64,000 nucleotides of DNA from Priestia megaterium NBRC 15308 = ATCC 14581 (GCF_000832985.1 NZ_CP009921.1:124001-188000), one strand, 5' to 3'. Counted from the stretch's first letter, positions 42,015-50,467 are shown. Notes: generated by a model from the sequence alone, not told the origin. A program made the numbers and translations.

Positions 42015-43697
42015 GGCTCTTTCTCACTTTTGGTGAAGGTAAACGTCGCTATATGTCAAAGACATGCATTATTTTTTCAGAAAAACAACTCTACCTATAA
42101 TAATGGTATGAGCACTCGTTTTTTCAACAGCTCATCACTTGCCCGACCATACATCATACGTTTTAACATCTTCACACGATGTATATGTCCTTCAGATAGC
42201 CCATTACTTAAAGGATCAACACAAGCAGCCATTACCCCTTGTAAATCTTTTTCTATATAGGTTATAAAGGTATCGAGAGCTGGAAACGAATACATTTTAC
42301 ATGTTTCAATCCAACCAGGTATGCCTTGATTACTACGTTTACTCACGATGTTTCTAAATTTACGTGTCACTTCAAATAATTGTGGTATTAATGGAAACTC
42401 TTTTAAACATGCCGAAGGTAATGAATCTAACCAGTTTCTATTCTTTTCACTCCATATTTTCCACAGTAGGGAAGCTCTAGACAAAGAATGCGTTGTGGCA
42501 CTGGCTCTATATTCATGACGAATTCTCGAAACGGCTTCATTTAAAGTAGAGCGACATCCTGTATAGCCTATCTTTTTAAGTTCTGCCTCCATACGACTCG
42601 TCGTCCACCCAGATAGGTTCCATTGACGTAATTGATTTAGGAATGGATCTAATAGTCTTACACGACTAATAGGCTCTTTTTTCTTGCGTCTTAAATCTTT
42701 ATAGACTGTATTACGTGAAATATGCATTTGACGCGAAATCCAAGCAATGGATTTCCCTTTTTCTTTCCACTCTTTCACTTCTAAGGCGCGTTGCCAAACT
42801 TGCTCAGCATACTGATGGCGTTGAACATCTGTCTTGCGGATAATAAGTGGTTCTGTTGTAGGATTTTTATATTCTGTTTTTCTCCATATAGATGGAAAAG
42901 ATTGTTGTAAGGTCTCTCGAATTGCTGTAAATAAACCTTTCAGAATATGCCAACGGTCCGTAATCTGATAAGCATGAGGCAGCGCTTGAGAGATAGCCTT
43001 AGCGTATGTGAAAGAACCATCACGAGTCACCGTTTGAATCGTTGGATGCTGTTCGAGCCATTTTACGACTGTTTCTTTATCTCTCCCATTTAAAATAGCG
43101 ATGGGTCTTCGGGTTTCTTGATTGATAATAATCGTACCGTAACGACAACGCTTCTTAAATGCAAAGTCATCAATCCCAATATGAACCGGCGGTTCATAAG
43201 AAGGCAGCTTCAATTTATGAAGCAGGCGTAAAAGCGTATGATGACTGGTTACAATACCTAGATGCTTAGACAGCCGAGATGCTACTTTGCAGCTCGTAGA
43301 TAGTGCGATTGACTTTAACATCTCTTGTAAACGTTTGGTTTTGCGTTGATAGGTCCCTAACCACGTAAATCTTTCTGTAAAAATAGCTTGTGGGCAACTA
43401 CAGTCATCGCAAAAAAACTTACGTGTTTGTATCTTTATATATGTTGTTTTACCATACGCCGGTACATCCTGAAGGGATCGAACATATTGGCTATGAATAC
43501 GGTGAGATAGAGTATGACAAGACGGACATATACAAGAGGAATGTTTAGATTTTACTAGATACATATAAGATTGATCTTCTTGTATAACTCGTAAGCATTC
43601 TATATTAGTGAAAGAAGAAAAAGGCATGTTGAGATTCGCTCCTTTTTATTTCACTATATCATCTATAAAGCACCTTCACCAAAAGTGAGAAAGAGCC
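42015..43697 (-). mobile_element. ISL3-family insertion sequence
   Basis: Perfect 26-bp inverted repeats beginning GGCTCTTTCTCAC bound the element (42015-42040, 43672-43697) around one transposase. Outside them lies another inverted pair GTGACTGCTAAA (41996-42007) / TTTAGCAGTCAC (43705-43716), separated by 7 bases of unmatched sequence, so the true ends may be further out. I see no 8-bp target duplication at either boundary. Confidence 0.88.
42095..43627 (-). CDS. ISL3-family transposase
   Basis: A 510-residue DDE transposase. The N-terminal zinc-binding part has CICPSCHTLSHRIHSQYVR and FFCDDCSCPQ; the DDE core has HIGIDDFAFKKR, the VTRDGS-type second Asp region and a C-terminal Glu region near NGLSEGHIHRVKMLKRMMYG. 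Full length for ISL3. AAAGGAGCG precedes the ATG. Confidence 0.95.
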   Translation of the reverse strand: MPFSSFTNIECLRVIQEDQSYMYLVKSKHSSCICPSCHTLSHRIHSQYVRSLQDVPAYGKTTYIKIQTRKFFCDDCSCPQAIFTERFTWLGTYQRKTKRLQEMLKSIALSTSCKVASRLSKHLGIVTSHHTLLRLLHKLKLPSYEPPVHIGIDDFAFKKRCRYGTIIINQETRRPIAILNGRDKETVVKWLEQHPTIQTVTRDGSFTYAKAISQALPHAYQITDRWHILKGLFTAIRETLQQSFPSIWRKTEYKNPTTEPLIIRKTDVQRHQYAEQVWQRALEVKEWKEKGKSIAWISRQMHISRNTVYKDLRRKKKEPISRVRLLDPFLNQLRQWNLSGWTTSRMEAELKKIGYTGCRSTLNEAVSRIRHEYRASATTHSLSRASLLWKIWSEKNRNWLDSLPSACLKEFPLIPQLFEVTRKFRNIVSKRSNQGIPGWIETCKMYSFPALDTFITYIEKDLQGVMAACVDPLSNGLSEGHIHRVKMLKRMMYGRASDELLKKRVLIPLL

Positions 43698-43750
43698 ACT
43701 TTTATTTAGCAGTCACAAATGTTTAAAAAACGCTTTAATTTAATAAAAAG

Positions 43751-43770
43751 AGGAGCCACTTTTGGCTCCT
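43751..43770 (-). terminator. terminator of the Hsp20 gene
   Basis: AGGAGCCA / TGGCTCCT with a 4-base loop, followed on the minus strand by CTTTTTATT. Confidence 0.75.
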
Positions 43771-43779
43771 TTTACTTTT

Positions 43780-44217
43780 TTAATGAAAGTCCACATCAAT
43801 TTTTTTTGTTTCATCTTTTGCTAATTTAGGCATTCTAACTTCTAGAACTCCATTTTTATAAGATGCTTTTGTCCCTTCGTTAGAGACAGAACTTGGAAGA
43901 TGCACAGAACGATGAAAACGGCCTAAAAAACGTTCTTTTCGATGCATATTTTCCTCTTTGACTTCATTTGTTCGAGTGGTAGATCCACTAATACTTAGTG
44001 TATTGTTTTCCACTGTAACATTGACATCTTCTTTACTTTGCAGCCCTGGAATATCACAAGTAACCACAACTTCATTCTCTGTTTCATGGACATCTACTCG
44101 AATTTCTCCAAAATTTGTTTCTGTCCCCAGAGTGGAAGGGAAATCAGAAAAGAAGCGTTCAAAATCTTTTCTCATATTAGATAGTTGTCTAAATGGATCA
44201 TATGGTACAAGTGCCAT
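43780..44217 (-). CDS. Hsp20/alpha-crystallin small heat shock protein
   Basis: A 145-residue holdase. The alpha-crystallin domain spans about 45-140 (VRVDVHETENEVVVTCDIPG is approximated by IRVDVHETENEVVV; then FHRSVHLPSSV and YKNGVLEVRMPK with the NGVLEV hallmark). The N-terminal ALVPYDPFRQLSNM is typical of Bacillus Hsp20. I chose ATG 44217 because AAGGAGG lies 9 bases upstream; the earlier frame adds nine unlikely residues. Confidence 0.95.
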   Translation of the reverse strand: MALVPYDPFRQLSNMRKDFERFFSDFPSTLGTETNFGEIRVDVHETENEVVVTCDIPGLQSKEDVNVTVENNTLSISGSTTRTNEVKEENMHRKERFLGRFHRSVHLPSSVSNEGTKASYKNGVLEVRMPKLAKDETKKIDVDFH

Positions 44218-44433
44218 TGATACATCCTCCTTCTTTCTTAGCATGAGATTAGTATGGCTCCTGTTTAGAGAAGTTATTCAAGTTCATGTAGGGGTACCGC
44301 CAGCAAAACGCATATTTACAACGTTAAGAAAACTATTGAAAAGTTCAATTTCTCAGCATAAAATTAAGAAATTAGATTTTTTTGTTACTCTATAAACACG
44401 CTCCATTCTTAAATAAGGGCTAATTTCCCCATG

Positions 44434-44475
44434 ATAAAAAAAGCTAATCGAACATTGTCGATTAGCTCTATTTTT
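44434..44475 (-). terminator. terminator downstream of the DoxX gene
   Basis: AGCTAATCGA (44442-44451) / TCGATTAGCT (44458-44467) with runs of A and T on both sides, so it can act in both directions. Confidence 0.75.
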
Positions 44476-44558
44476 TAGTATTGATTCGCTTTTTTAACCA
44501 TTTTGCAACTGTAACTATACGTTTAATTACAACAATAAATATGTCTGTTTCATATTTA

Positions 44559-44912
44559 TTATTCAACTTTCCTTATTCTAATCAAAACAAAGAGACTTAG
44601 GGCAAAGAAGATTAAGGCAGGCATCATTACATTTATACCTTGACCAGCTTTAAAATGTGAAAATACAGCGCCAGCCATCAGTAAAGTAAGTCCCCCAGAA
44701 GCTAATAAAGCAATTCTTGACTTCCAGAAACCAACCAAAAGTCCAATAGCCCCTACAATTTCACAAATACCTACAAAATACATCAATCCTAATGGATAAC
44801 CAAAACCTTCAAATGTGTGAACTTGCATAGGATTTCCTGTAAGTTTCATTGTACCAAAAGCGAAAAAGCCAACTACAAGTAATCCTTGAATAATACGTAA
44901 AACCCATTTCAT
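44559..44912 (-). CDS. DoxX-family membrane protein
   Basis: A 117-residue four-helix protein with the DoxX start (RIIQGLLVVGFFAFGTMKLTG) and the GICEIVGAIGLLVGFWKSR second-helix motif. DoxX proteins are linked to thiol/oxidative stress and often sit beside MarR regulators, as here. It lies 29 bases after the MarR-like gene, so probably one transcript with it and pirin. Confidence 0.88.
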   Translation of the reverse strand: MKWVLRIIQGLLVVGFFAFGTMKLTGNPMQVHTFEGFGYPLGLMYFVGICEIVGAIGLLVGFWKSRIALLASGGLTLLMAGAVFSHFKAGQGINVMMPALIFFALSLFVLIRIRKVE

Positions 44913-44941
44913 TTATCATTTCTCCTCTTAATCTTTGTCTT

Positions 44942-45394
44942 TTATTTTTGTAAACTTTGTGCACCAATTCCTATTTTCTTTAATAAACCTACCAGTTGTT
45001 CTTTCTCTTCATTGCTTACAAATGAAAAATTTTCTGAGATTGTTGTAACGTGCTGGGCAAACATTTCACTAAACAAAACTTCTCCGTTTTCAGTCAAAGT
45101 GACATTAAACGCCCTCTTATCGTTTGGATTTGGTTTTCTTTCTACAAGTCCCTGCTTTTCAAGCTTATTCACGACGTAAGTAATGCTTCCACTTGGAATA
45201 GATAGCGTTTCACTGATTTTTTGAATAGGATGAGCACCTTTGTTATAAAGCAATTCAAGTACCATAAAATTTTCAGGGCTGATACTATAACTTTCTATAT
45301 CCTTCCGAATATTTTCAAATACAGCCTTATTTGCTTTCATCCAGATTCGAAATAGCCTTAAATCTAATTGGCTCTTCTCTTGTTTATAATCCAT
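44942..45394 (-). CDS. MarR-family transcriptional regulator
   Basis: A 150-residue winged-helix regulator. Recognition helix region ISETLSIPSGSITYVVNKLE and wing VERKPNPNDKRAFNVTLTENG are typical of MarR. It probably represses the pirin-marR-doxX group. A palindrome CCTAACATTAGG upstream of pirin (46311-46322) is a candidate operator. It lacks an obvious redox cysteine. Confidence 0.9.
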   Translation of the reverse strand: MDYKQEKSQLDLRLFRIWMKANKAVFENIRKDIESYSISPENFMVLELLYNKGAHPIQKISETLSIPSGSITYVVNKLEKQGLVERKPNPNDKRAFNVTLTENGEVLFSEMFAQHVTTISENFSFVSNEEKEQLVGLLKKIGIGAQSLQK

Positions 45395-45434
45395 GCAATT
45401 TACACCTCTTTGAAGTTGGAATCAAAAACAGAAA

Positions 45435-46196
45435 CTATCTATCTTTTGGATACAATGGATACTCGACTTGAGTTGGAATTTCTATAAACACAATGCGAAG
45501 ACTATCTCCCTTAGGCTTGATTGTAATGGTTTCAGTTTTCTCAGATTGAATAATAATAAAATCTTTTTTATCAAAAGAGAGCTCTTGCTGCACAATCTTG
45601 CCTCCATCACCTCTTATAGCTAGTCCTGCAATGGTTCGATTTGGAGTAAGTGTAAGCTGATAACTTGAGCTATTAGAAATTTCTATATCGTACATAAAGG
45701 CATCTGTTATCAGATTAATTGGCGAATCAGTTCCAAGTATAGTTTTAATGGTTACACCCTCTCCTTGAATGACAGGAAATTCCTCGTTTTTATATTTTGA
45801 ATAGTTTGGTGTACGCTTGATTGCATCATTTAAATATGGTTCAAGCCATATTTGAAACATTTCTGCAGGGCCATCTGATCCTTCAGCATGCCACATGCCT
45901 GACCCTGTTTGCATAAGTTGTACACCTCCAGCGTCAACCTCGCTTTGGTTTCCTAGTGAATCTTTATGAAAACCTTTACCTGACAGGATATAGGTTAAAA
46001 TTTCAAACCCTTGATGAGGGTGTTCGCCAATTCCACCTGCTCCTTTTGCTTGCCCCCATGCCCAGTAGAATAAAGGACCAAGTCGACTGATAACAGATCC
46101 TTCACCAGAAAACCCAATGGGTTTTTGTTCTATAATCTTGCCACCATCAAATTCACCTTTTGCCTGTTCACTTGTATGAATGATTTTGACTTCCAT
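45435..46196 (-). CDS. pirin-family bicupin protein
   Basis: A 253-residue cupin protein. The metal-site segment GEHPHQGFEILTYILSG and the downstream SGMWHAEGS are characteristic of pirin/YhhW-type quercetinases and redox-responsive proteins. GGAGGAACA lies before the ATG. It is first of three genes with a MarR regulator and DoxX, an arrangement suggesting response to phenolic or electrophilic stress. Confidence 0.92.
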   Translation of the reverse strand: MEVKIIHTSEQAKGEFDGGKIIEQKPIGFSGEGSVISRLGPLFYWAWGQAKGAGGIGEHPHQGFEILTYILSGKGFHKDSLGNQSEVDAGGVQLMQTGSGMWHAEGSDGPAEMFQIWLEPYLNDAIKRTPNYSKYKNEEFPVIQGEGVTIKTILGTDSPINLITDAFMYDIEISNSSSYQLTLTPNRTIAGLAIRGDGGKIVQQELSFDKKDFIIIQSEKTETITIKPKGDSLRIVFIEIPTQVEYPLYPKDR

Positions 46197-46310
46197 TATT
46201 GTTCCTCCTATAAGTTAAATGAATGAATTAAAATTGAAACCTAACATTTCAAAAATATTAACAAATATAATGGTATGATTATTAGCTGTTTTTGAAATTA
46301 TCGCATTTAC

Positions 46311-46322
46311 CCTAACATTAGG
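46311..46322. promoter_or_regulatory. candidate MarR operator
   Basis: The palindrome CCTAACATTAGG lies about 115 bases ahead of the pirin start, and a half-site CCTAACATT recurs at about 46240, closer to the gene. Assignment to the adjacent MarR protein is inference. Confidence 0.35.
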
Positions 46323-46633
46323 ATAAATCCGTGTCAACAAAAATATTCCCTATTTTTGATGGAGTGTCTACTGTCAAAAAGCACACCTTTTTATACGGTA
46401 AAAAAACGAATGATAAAACCTCTATTTAATCTAAAAAACAAGCCTTGTTAGACTTATTAAAAATACAAGGCCTTATTGTACGCTTGGTTTACGTCTCTTC
46501 CTAGCTGATAACTCTCAGCATTATTTTTGGAGTTAGAAATAGTTGTTTAATTCAGAAAATAATTATAGGAATACTCATTTCGGCATACTTCGACATCCAT
46601 TATGTAGTAATATTTTATATAAATATACACATT
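46323..46633. other. gap before the riboswitch
   Basis: About 310 AT-rich bases separating the divergent pirin operon and the riboswitch-controlled gene. It should carry the riboswitch transcript promoter (TATTTT near 46610 with a poor -35). No gene seen. Confidence 0.4.
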
Positions 46634-46730
46634 CAGATAAAGGCAAACTAGTTGAAAAGCTAGGACGCAAAGCTACAGGTCTAAAGTCAATTGACTATGA
46701 CAGCTGAGCCTCCTGAAAATCTGGAGGAAT
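46634..46730 (+). promoter_or_regulatory. cyclic-di-GMP-I (GEMM-I) riboswitch
   Basis: Conserved features are in order: AAAGGCAAAC (46639-46648), a P2 hairpin with GAAA tetraloop (46654-46657), the hallmark GACGCAAAGC (46664-46673), ACAGGTCTAA and the closing AGCTGAGCC. The end of the aptamer, CCTCC (46709-46713), can pair with the ribosome site GGAGG (46723-46727). GCC of the same segment can instead pair with GGC (46642-46644) in the aptamer base stem. Ligand binding would thus free the ribosome site: a predicted translational ON switch. Confidence 0.9.
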
Positions 46731-46732
46731 TT

Positions 46733-46867
46733 ATGTTTATGGACAGTAAAAAAGAAGTAATAACGTCACATTTAGACCAAGAATGGATTAGACTTATCCA
46801 AGAGGCTAAGGAAGTAGGGTTATCGGTTAAAGAAGTAAAAGCATTCTTAGATAATAAACAAACCTAG
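46733..46867 (+). CDS. SinI-like anti-repressor under riboswitch control
   Basis: A 44-residue protein, SKKEVITSHLDQEWIRLIQE followed by AKEVGLSVKEVKAFL, matching the SinI domain (in B. subtilis SinI: DQEWVELMVEAKEANISPEE). SinI binds SinR and relieves repression of biofilm matrix operons. No SinR-type HTH gene is in the window, so it would act on a host SinR. GGAGG lies 5 bases before ATG 46733. Confidence 0.85.
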   Translation: MFMDSKKEVITSHLDQEWIRLIQEAKEVGLSVKEVKAFLDNKQT

Positions 46868-46874
46868 TGATAAT

Positions 46875-46911
46875 AAAAAACATTAGATAGGCACGCTATC
46901 TAATGTTTTTT
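46875..46911. terminator. bidirectional terminator between convergent SinI-like genes
   Basis: AAAAAACATTAGATAG / CTATCTAATGTTTTTT with a 5-base loop; serves both the plus-strand gene ending at 46867 and the minus-strand gene ending at 46926. Confidence 0.88.
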
Positions 46912-46925
46912 ATTACCGTGTTATC

Positions 46926-47042
46926 TTAAGATTTTGCTTCTAGAAACTGTTTAAATTCTTCTTTACTCACATTTGAATTCATTGCATCTTTTACTAGTTT
47001 CATCCACTCTTCTGGCAGAACTGCTATAGACTTTTTCATCAT
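46926..47042 (-). CDS. second SinI-like small protein
   Basis: A 37-38-residue protein (ATG doublet 47042/47039, AAGGAGG upstream) containing LPEEWMKLVKDAMNSNVSKE followed by EFKQFLEAK, again the SinI pattern of a W-containing helix, turn and second helix. It lacks a riboswitch and converges with the riboswitch-controlled SinI-like gene. Too short for common gene finders. Confidence 0.72.
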   Translation of the reverse strand: MMKKSIAVLPEEWMKLVKDAMNSNVSKEEFKQFLEAKS

Positions 47043-47250
47043 AGTACCTCCTTACATAAATACTTTTTATCATTTACCGTTTGTTTTAAGCTTAATACTC
47101 TATTTTATAGTGACCATCCACTATATTACAACTAAATAGTTAATCCTCTTTACTTTAATCGACTATAGATAGCTGTTTATGTAGTGAAAAATAAAATTCT
47201 TTCTACTATTCTCCCGTAGACACCGCATTTTTTAGTTTCTGATATTCTTT

Positions 47251-47796
47251 TCACCGGCGATAAAAAGTAGCTTCACTTATATTTGTGATTTTACAGATTT
47301 CCTTTACAGGCTTATTAGTGGTTTCATGTAGTTCGATAGCATGCCTTACTCCATCATGCTTTAACGTAAATTTCTGTTTCTTTCCTTTATATATACCTTT
47401 TCTTTTTGCAATGGCAATTCCAGCTTGTTGCTTTTCTTTAATCATTGTCCGATCAAGCTCACTAAATGCTGACATAACTGTTAAGATGAATTTTCCTGAA
47501 GGTGTTCGTGTATCGATACCTAAATTTAAAATCACTAAATGAATACCTCGTGCCTCTAATTCTTCAATAAGTTCCAATAATTGTTTCGTATTTCTTCCTA
47601 GACGATCCATTCTTGTCACCATCAACGTGTCACCTTTTACTAATTGATCAAGCAATTGTGTTAATTCTTCTTTTTGATGGTGAATACCAGATACTTTTTC
47701 TTGTACAATTCGATCGACGTTTGCCTCTCTCAATTGTTCAATCTGCGAATCTAAAAGTTGATCAAAGGCTGAAACACGTGCATACCCAAAAATCAT
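47251..47796 (-). CDS. serine recombinase (resolvase/invertase)
   Basis: A 181-residue small serine recombinase. Catalytic Ser in IFGYARVSAFDQ, RMDRLGRNTKQLLELIEELE, and a C-terminal helix-turn-helix (VKEICKITNISEATFYRR). Could resolve plasmid multimers or invert a segment. ATG 47796 follows GAGGAGG; the frame opens 7 codons earlier. No adjacent transposase, so its partner site is unknown. Confidence 0.92.
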   Translation of the reverse strand: MIFGYARVSAFDQLLDSQIEQLREANVDRIVQEKVSGIHHQKEELTQLLDQLVKGDTLMVTRMDRLGRNTKQLLELIEELEARGIHLVILNLGIDTRTPSGKFILTVMSAFSELDRTMIKEKQQAGIAIAKRKGIYKGKKQKFTLKHDGVRHAIELHETTNKPVKEICKITNISEATFYRR

Positions 47797-47817
47797 AAAA
47801 AACCTCCTCAAAATCAA

Positions 47818-48000
47818 TAATTAAAAGACAAGTCTATATGATAGTTAAATTATACAGTAAAATCAACCCTCTCCTCAACTATCATTTAGGCATACTCTAT
47901 TGATTGATTAATTAATAACTAATTATCTCTTTATATTGAGGAATATTCGTATTAACACAAAATTATTGATGTTCCCGAGTACAATAAAATAAATGACTTC
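47818..48000. other. AT-rich intergenic segment
   Basis: Upstream region of the serine recombinase; candidate location of its res-type sites, though no clear repeats are visible here. Confidence 0.35.
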
Positions 48001-48115
48001 AAGTTTTACTTTAAAGCGTTAAATTGTTACCATGTTATTAGACAATCTTTTCTTATTGTTATTCCTTAGCCAAAAAAGCACAAACCATATATAGTGGTTT
48101 GTGCTTTTTTAACTT
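48001..48115 (-). repeat. dispersed repeat R1, inverted relative to 62315-62425
   Basis: The reverse complement contains GCACAAACCACTATATATGG, TTTGTGCTTTTTTGGCTAAG and ACAATTTAACGCTTTAAAGT, matching in order the segment at 62329-62425. It includes a hairpin terminator GCACAAACCA/TGGTTTGTGC (48076-48108). Confidence 0.7.
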
Positions 48116-48180
48116 TATAGGCCATTTTATAAACTTTATATTTAAATTCGTTGTCCATCTAATTTATTCGTATGCAAAAA

Positions 48181-48257
48181 AGAACCCTTAAAGTAGAACG
48201 GGGACTGACCGGTTCTACTAAGGATTCTTTTTCCGGAGTATGCAGCTTTTTATACAT
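48181..48257 (+). repeat. dispersed repeat R2, hairpin plus conserved tail, copy 1
   Basis: An imperfect hairpin (AGAACCCTTA, AGTAGAAC / GTTCTACT, AAGGATTCT) followed by CTTTTTCCGGAGTATGC and AGCTTTTTATACAT. The 31-base tail (48227-48257) is identical at 51725-51755, while the hairpin arms differ but keep pairing. Confidence 0.65.
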
Positions 48258-48420
48258 CTTTATTATGCTAACGGCTTCTTCATAGGTGTATGAAAGATCC
48301 ATGTATAAGAAGGGCACCATTTATCATATGTTTGTATGGTGAAAAATAGTCTTTACGAGTAAAACATGTTACGATTTACTTGCGGTTATATTTTGGTACT
48401 TTATAATTGTCAATCCTGAT

Positions 48421-48466
48421 AAAAACTACCTCGCTTGTTGGAGCATTCTGTATCGAGGTAGTTTTT
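48421..48466. terminator. hairpin terminator
   Basis: AAAAACTACCTCG / CGAGGTAGTTTTT around a 20-base loop, 15 bases past the stop of the minus-strand small gene. Confidence 0.75.
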
Positions 48467-48481
48467 ATTGTATTATCCATT

Positions 48482-48601
48482 TCAATTATCTCTATATTTT
48501 TTAGTCTTCAAGATGTTCGTAGTGGCCCAACTTATAACTCCACCTACTAGCACGCCTCCACTAAGAGCTAAAAGATGATAGATATAGTCCCCAAAATACA
48601 T
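48482..48601 (-). CDS. 39-residue small membrane protein
   Basis: ATG 48601 with GTAGAGGTGAAG upstream; the peptide has one glycine-rich membrane helix (LLALSGGVLVGGVISWA) and a basic tail (LKTKKYRDN). Ends just before a strong terminator, forming a complete small transcription unit. A holin-, toxin- or regulator-like role is possible but not shown. Confidence 0.5.
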   Translation of the reverse strand: MYFGDYIYHLLALSGGVLVGGVISWATTNILKTKKYRDN

Positions 48602-48774
48602 ACAAACTTCACCTCTACATTTTCAGTGAACTTAATTATATCTATCCTACTACTTTTTCAGTGAAATAATTGTAGTAATTTGGATAACAACGAATAGTTA
48701 GTCATTTTTTCCTAAGGGTATATATAAAATATATTGTATTGTTATAAACTGCTTGTGAGAAAAGAGGGCTGTTT

Positions 48775-48948
48775 ATGCTAGATAAATATGAAGTGCTATT
48801 ATTTACGAGGGATCTTTCAAATTTAACTAAAGATTATCCTACCTGTACAGATCCTTTAACGAAAGAAAGAATGTATCAGCAAATAGAACTGCTACGTGAG
48901 GTTCTTCGCTTACACGATCATAGTGAATTCAAATCATCTTTACAGTGA
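48775..48948 (+). CDS. 57-residue hypothetical protein
   Basis: ATG 48775 preceded by AGAGGGC. Soluble, helical C-terminal half (LTKERMYQQIELLREVLRL). Followed by a bidirectional terminator. Not recognised. Confidence 0.5.
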   Translation: MLDKYEVLLFTRDLSNLTKDYPTCTDPLTKERMYQQIELLREVLRLHDHSEFKSSLQ

Positions 48949-49002
48949 TTTTTTATTTAATAAAAGGTGCCTGCCAACTAGCACTCTTTACTAGTTTAGT
49001 CT

Positions 49003-49035
49003 AAAAGACCCTCTAATAAGGTAGAGGGTCTTTTT
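49003..49035. terminator. bidirectional terminator
   Basis: AAAAGACCCTCTA / TAGAGGGTCTTTTT, between convergent genes ending at 48948 and 49066. Confidence 0.85.
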
Positions 49036-49065
49036 AATCATCAATAGTTGTATCCATAAGATGTA

Positions 49066-49425
49066 TTACTGTTCTTTAAGATAAGTAAAATAATCTTCTA
49101 AAGCTTGCAATGAAAGGGATTCTTTGTAATCGAACTTGTTATCTTCATCTGCTATTTCATAATGAGACCAAGGAATGGCTTGATATACTTCATTTATGAA
49201 ATCTTTAGATCCTGCTAGTACAATCTTAGCTGTACCAGGCTGGGTAACAGCGAGATAAGCTAGGCCACTTTTTTGACTAAGAGTTTGGAAAACTGTGTAT
49301 CTTTCTTCAGTTGCTAAGTCAGCCAACTTAGCAGGATAGTAGACAACATCATTACACGGCGTAGGTAAAGCAACAAATTCTTTTGCGAGCGTAGATTGAG
49401 TTACATCTTTTGTTATGATTTTCAT
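49066..49425 (-). CDS. hypothetical protein
   Basis: A 119-residue soluble alpha/beta protein (MKIITKDVTQSTLAKEF, LAYLAVTQPGTAKIVLAG, a helical C-terminus LQALEDYFTYLKEQ). GAAGAGGTG immediately precedes the ATG. No family recognised. Confidence 0.6.
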   Translation of the reverse strand: MKIITKDVTQSTLAKEFVALPTPCNDVVYYPAKLADLATEERYTVFQTLSQKSGLAYLAVTQPGTAKIVLAGSKDFINEVYQAIPWSHYEIADEDNKFDYKESLSLQALEDYFTYLKEQ

Positions 49426-49608
49426 CACCTCTTCTATATTAGATTTAGCTTATGATTCTTTATACTATCATCTATTTAGTATTTGTAAAAATAGTATAGA
49501 TACCATTCAATGCAATTATTACTCGTATAGTAGTGACTTCTACAGCCCCAGGCACCCGTCACAAAAACAATCATGTTTGTGATATTACATGGTAAAAACT
49601 TATTTAAC

Positions 49609-49645
49609 AAGAAGAGCCTTTACCATCAAGGTGAAGGCTCTTCTT
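49609..49645 (-). terminator. terminator of the secreted-protein gene
   Basis: AAGAAGAGCCTTTACC / GGTGAAGGCTCTTCTT, one G-T pair, 5-base loop; about 50 bases beyond the stop at 49694. Confidence 0.8.
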
Positions 49646-49693
49646 ATTATTTGCTCTAATAGATTCTTTTACTATCTTCATCTTTATATTAAA

Positions 49694-50167
49694 TTAAGGT
49701 CTATGAAAATTGACGGTTTTCTCGTCATCTCCTGTGCGTTCAAACCATCCTCTAAAGGCCCAGTTATCATAGCCTCCATCACCTTCATTAATAAATGTTC
49801 CTTCTTCAAATATCCAGACTCCATACGTAATACCATCGTAATCTACGGTATCAAAGTATTGTACACCTTGTAATTGATCTGAATTATAACCTTGACTCAA
49901 ATTCATCACCATTACATTATATTGCTGACCCGATTCAAAGAATGCTTTTTCCATCGCTCCCTTGACGAATCCACTTCGGTTATCAGCTGATTTTTTTGCG
50001 TCATCAATAGCCTGTCCAATCGCTACAGGATCAACGGTGACTTCTCCTCCAACCTCTGCTGCTTGTGCAGAACCAGTATCATCTCCTAAAGACGGTAGAG
50101 TTAGGGGTGTCGCTAACACAGCTAACCCTAATGCAGAAGCCACAGCAGCTTGTTTCGCTTTTTTCAT
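49694..50167 (-). CDS. secreted small protein, unknown function
   Basis: A 157-residue protein with a clear signal peptide (KKAKQAAVASALGLAVLATP, cleavage likely after AQAA near residue 36). The mature part contains NVMVMNLSQGYNSDQL, FDTVDYDGITYGVWIFEEG and GDGGYDNWAFRGWFER, an aromatic-rich compact domain without cysteines. It resembles small secreted Bacillus proteins I cannot name with confidence. GGAGATAGA precedes the ATG. Confidence 0.7.
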   Translation of the reverse strand: MKKAKQAAVASALGLAVLATPLTLPSLGDDTGSAQAAEVGGEVTVDPVAIGQAIDDAKKSADNRSGFVKGAMEKAFFESGQQYNVMVMNLSQGYNSDQLQGVQYFDTVDYDGITYGVWIFEEGTFINEGDGGYDNWAFRGWFERTGDDEKTVNFHRP

Positions 50168-50224
50168 TCTATCTCCGCCTCATTTTTAGATGATCATTAG
50201 AAAATTTACTCTATTCATCCAATG

Positions 50225-50467
50225 TTAAACAAAAATAAGGAAATGATAAGATAGTTTAATTTCATTTATTGTACAATATTGATTTTTCCCACATTCAATA
50301 AGGCTATGTGAATTCGTTACCTGAGATGTTTTATCGAAAATCTCCAATATAACATTTAACTTTTCATCATCAGACAAATTCATAAATTTCTTATTTACTG
50401 TGCCATTAATGTCGTAGCTATATAATTTAACACCATTTATGGAGACAGAAAAATAATAAATTCCTAA
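50225..50467 (-). pseudogene. gene remnant without start codon
   Basis: About 80 codons stay open on the minus strand with coding-like composition (SVSINGVKLYSYDINGTVNK, NLSDDEKLNVILEIFDKTSQ, ending HFLIFV and stop), but the frame begins right after a stop and has no start. The 5' part is missing, and the MITE-like palindrome lies just upstream, so insertion or deletion there may have truncated it. Confidence 0.35.

Noticed and set aside
43958-44395. Plus-strand frame opposite the Hsp20 gene
   Set aside because: It is mostly antisense to a well-supported gene; its last part beyond 44244 has no independent start.
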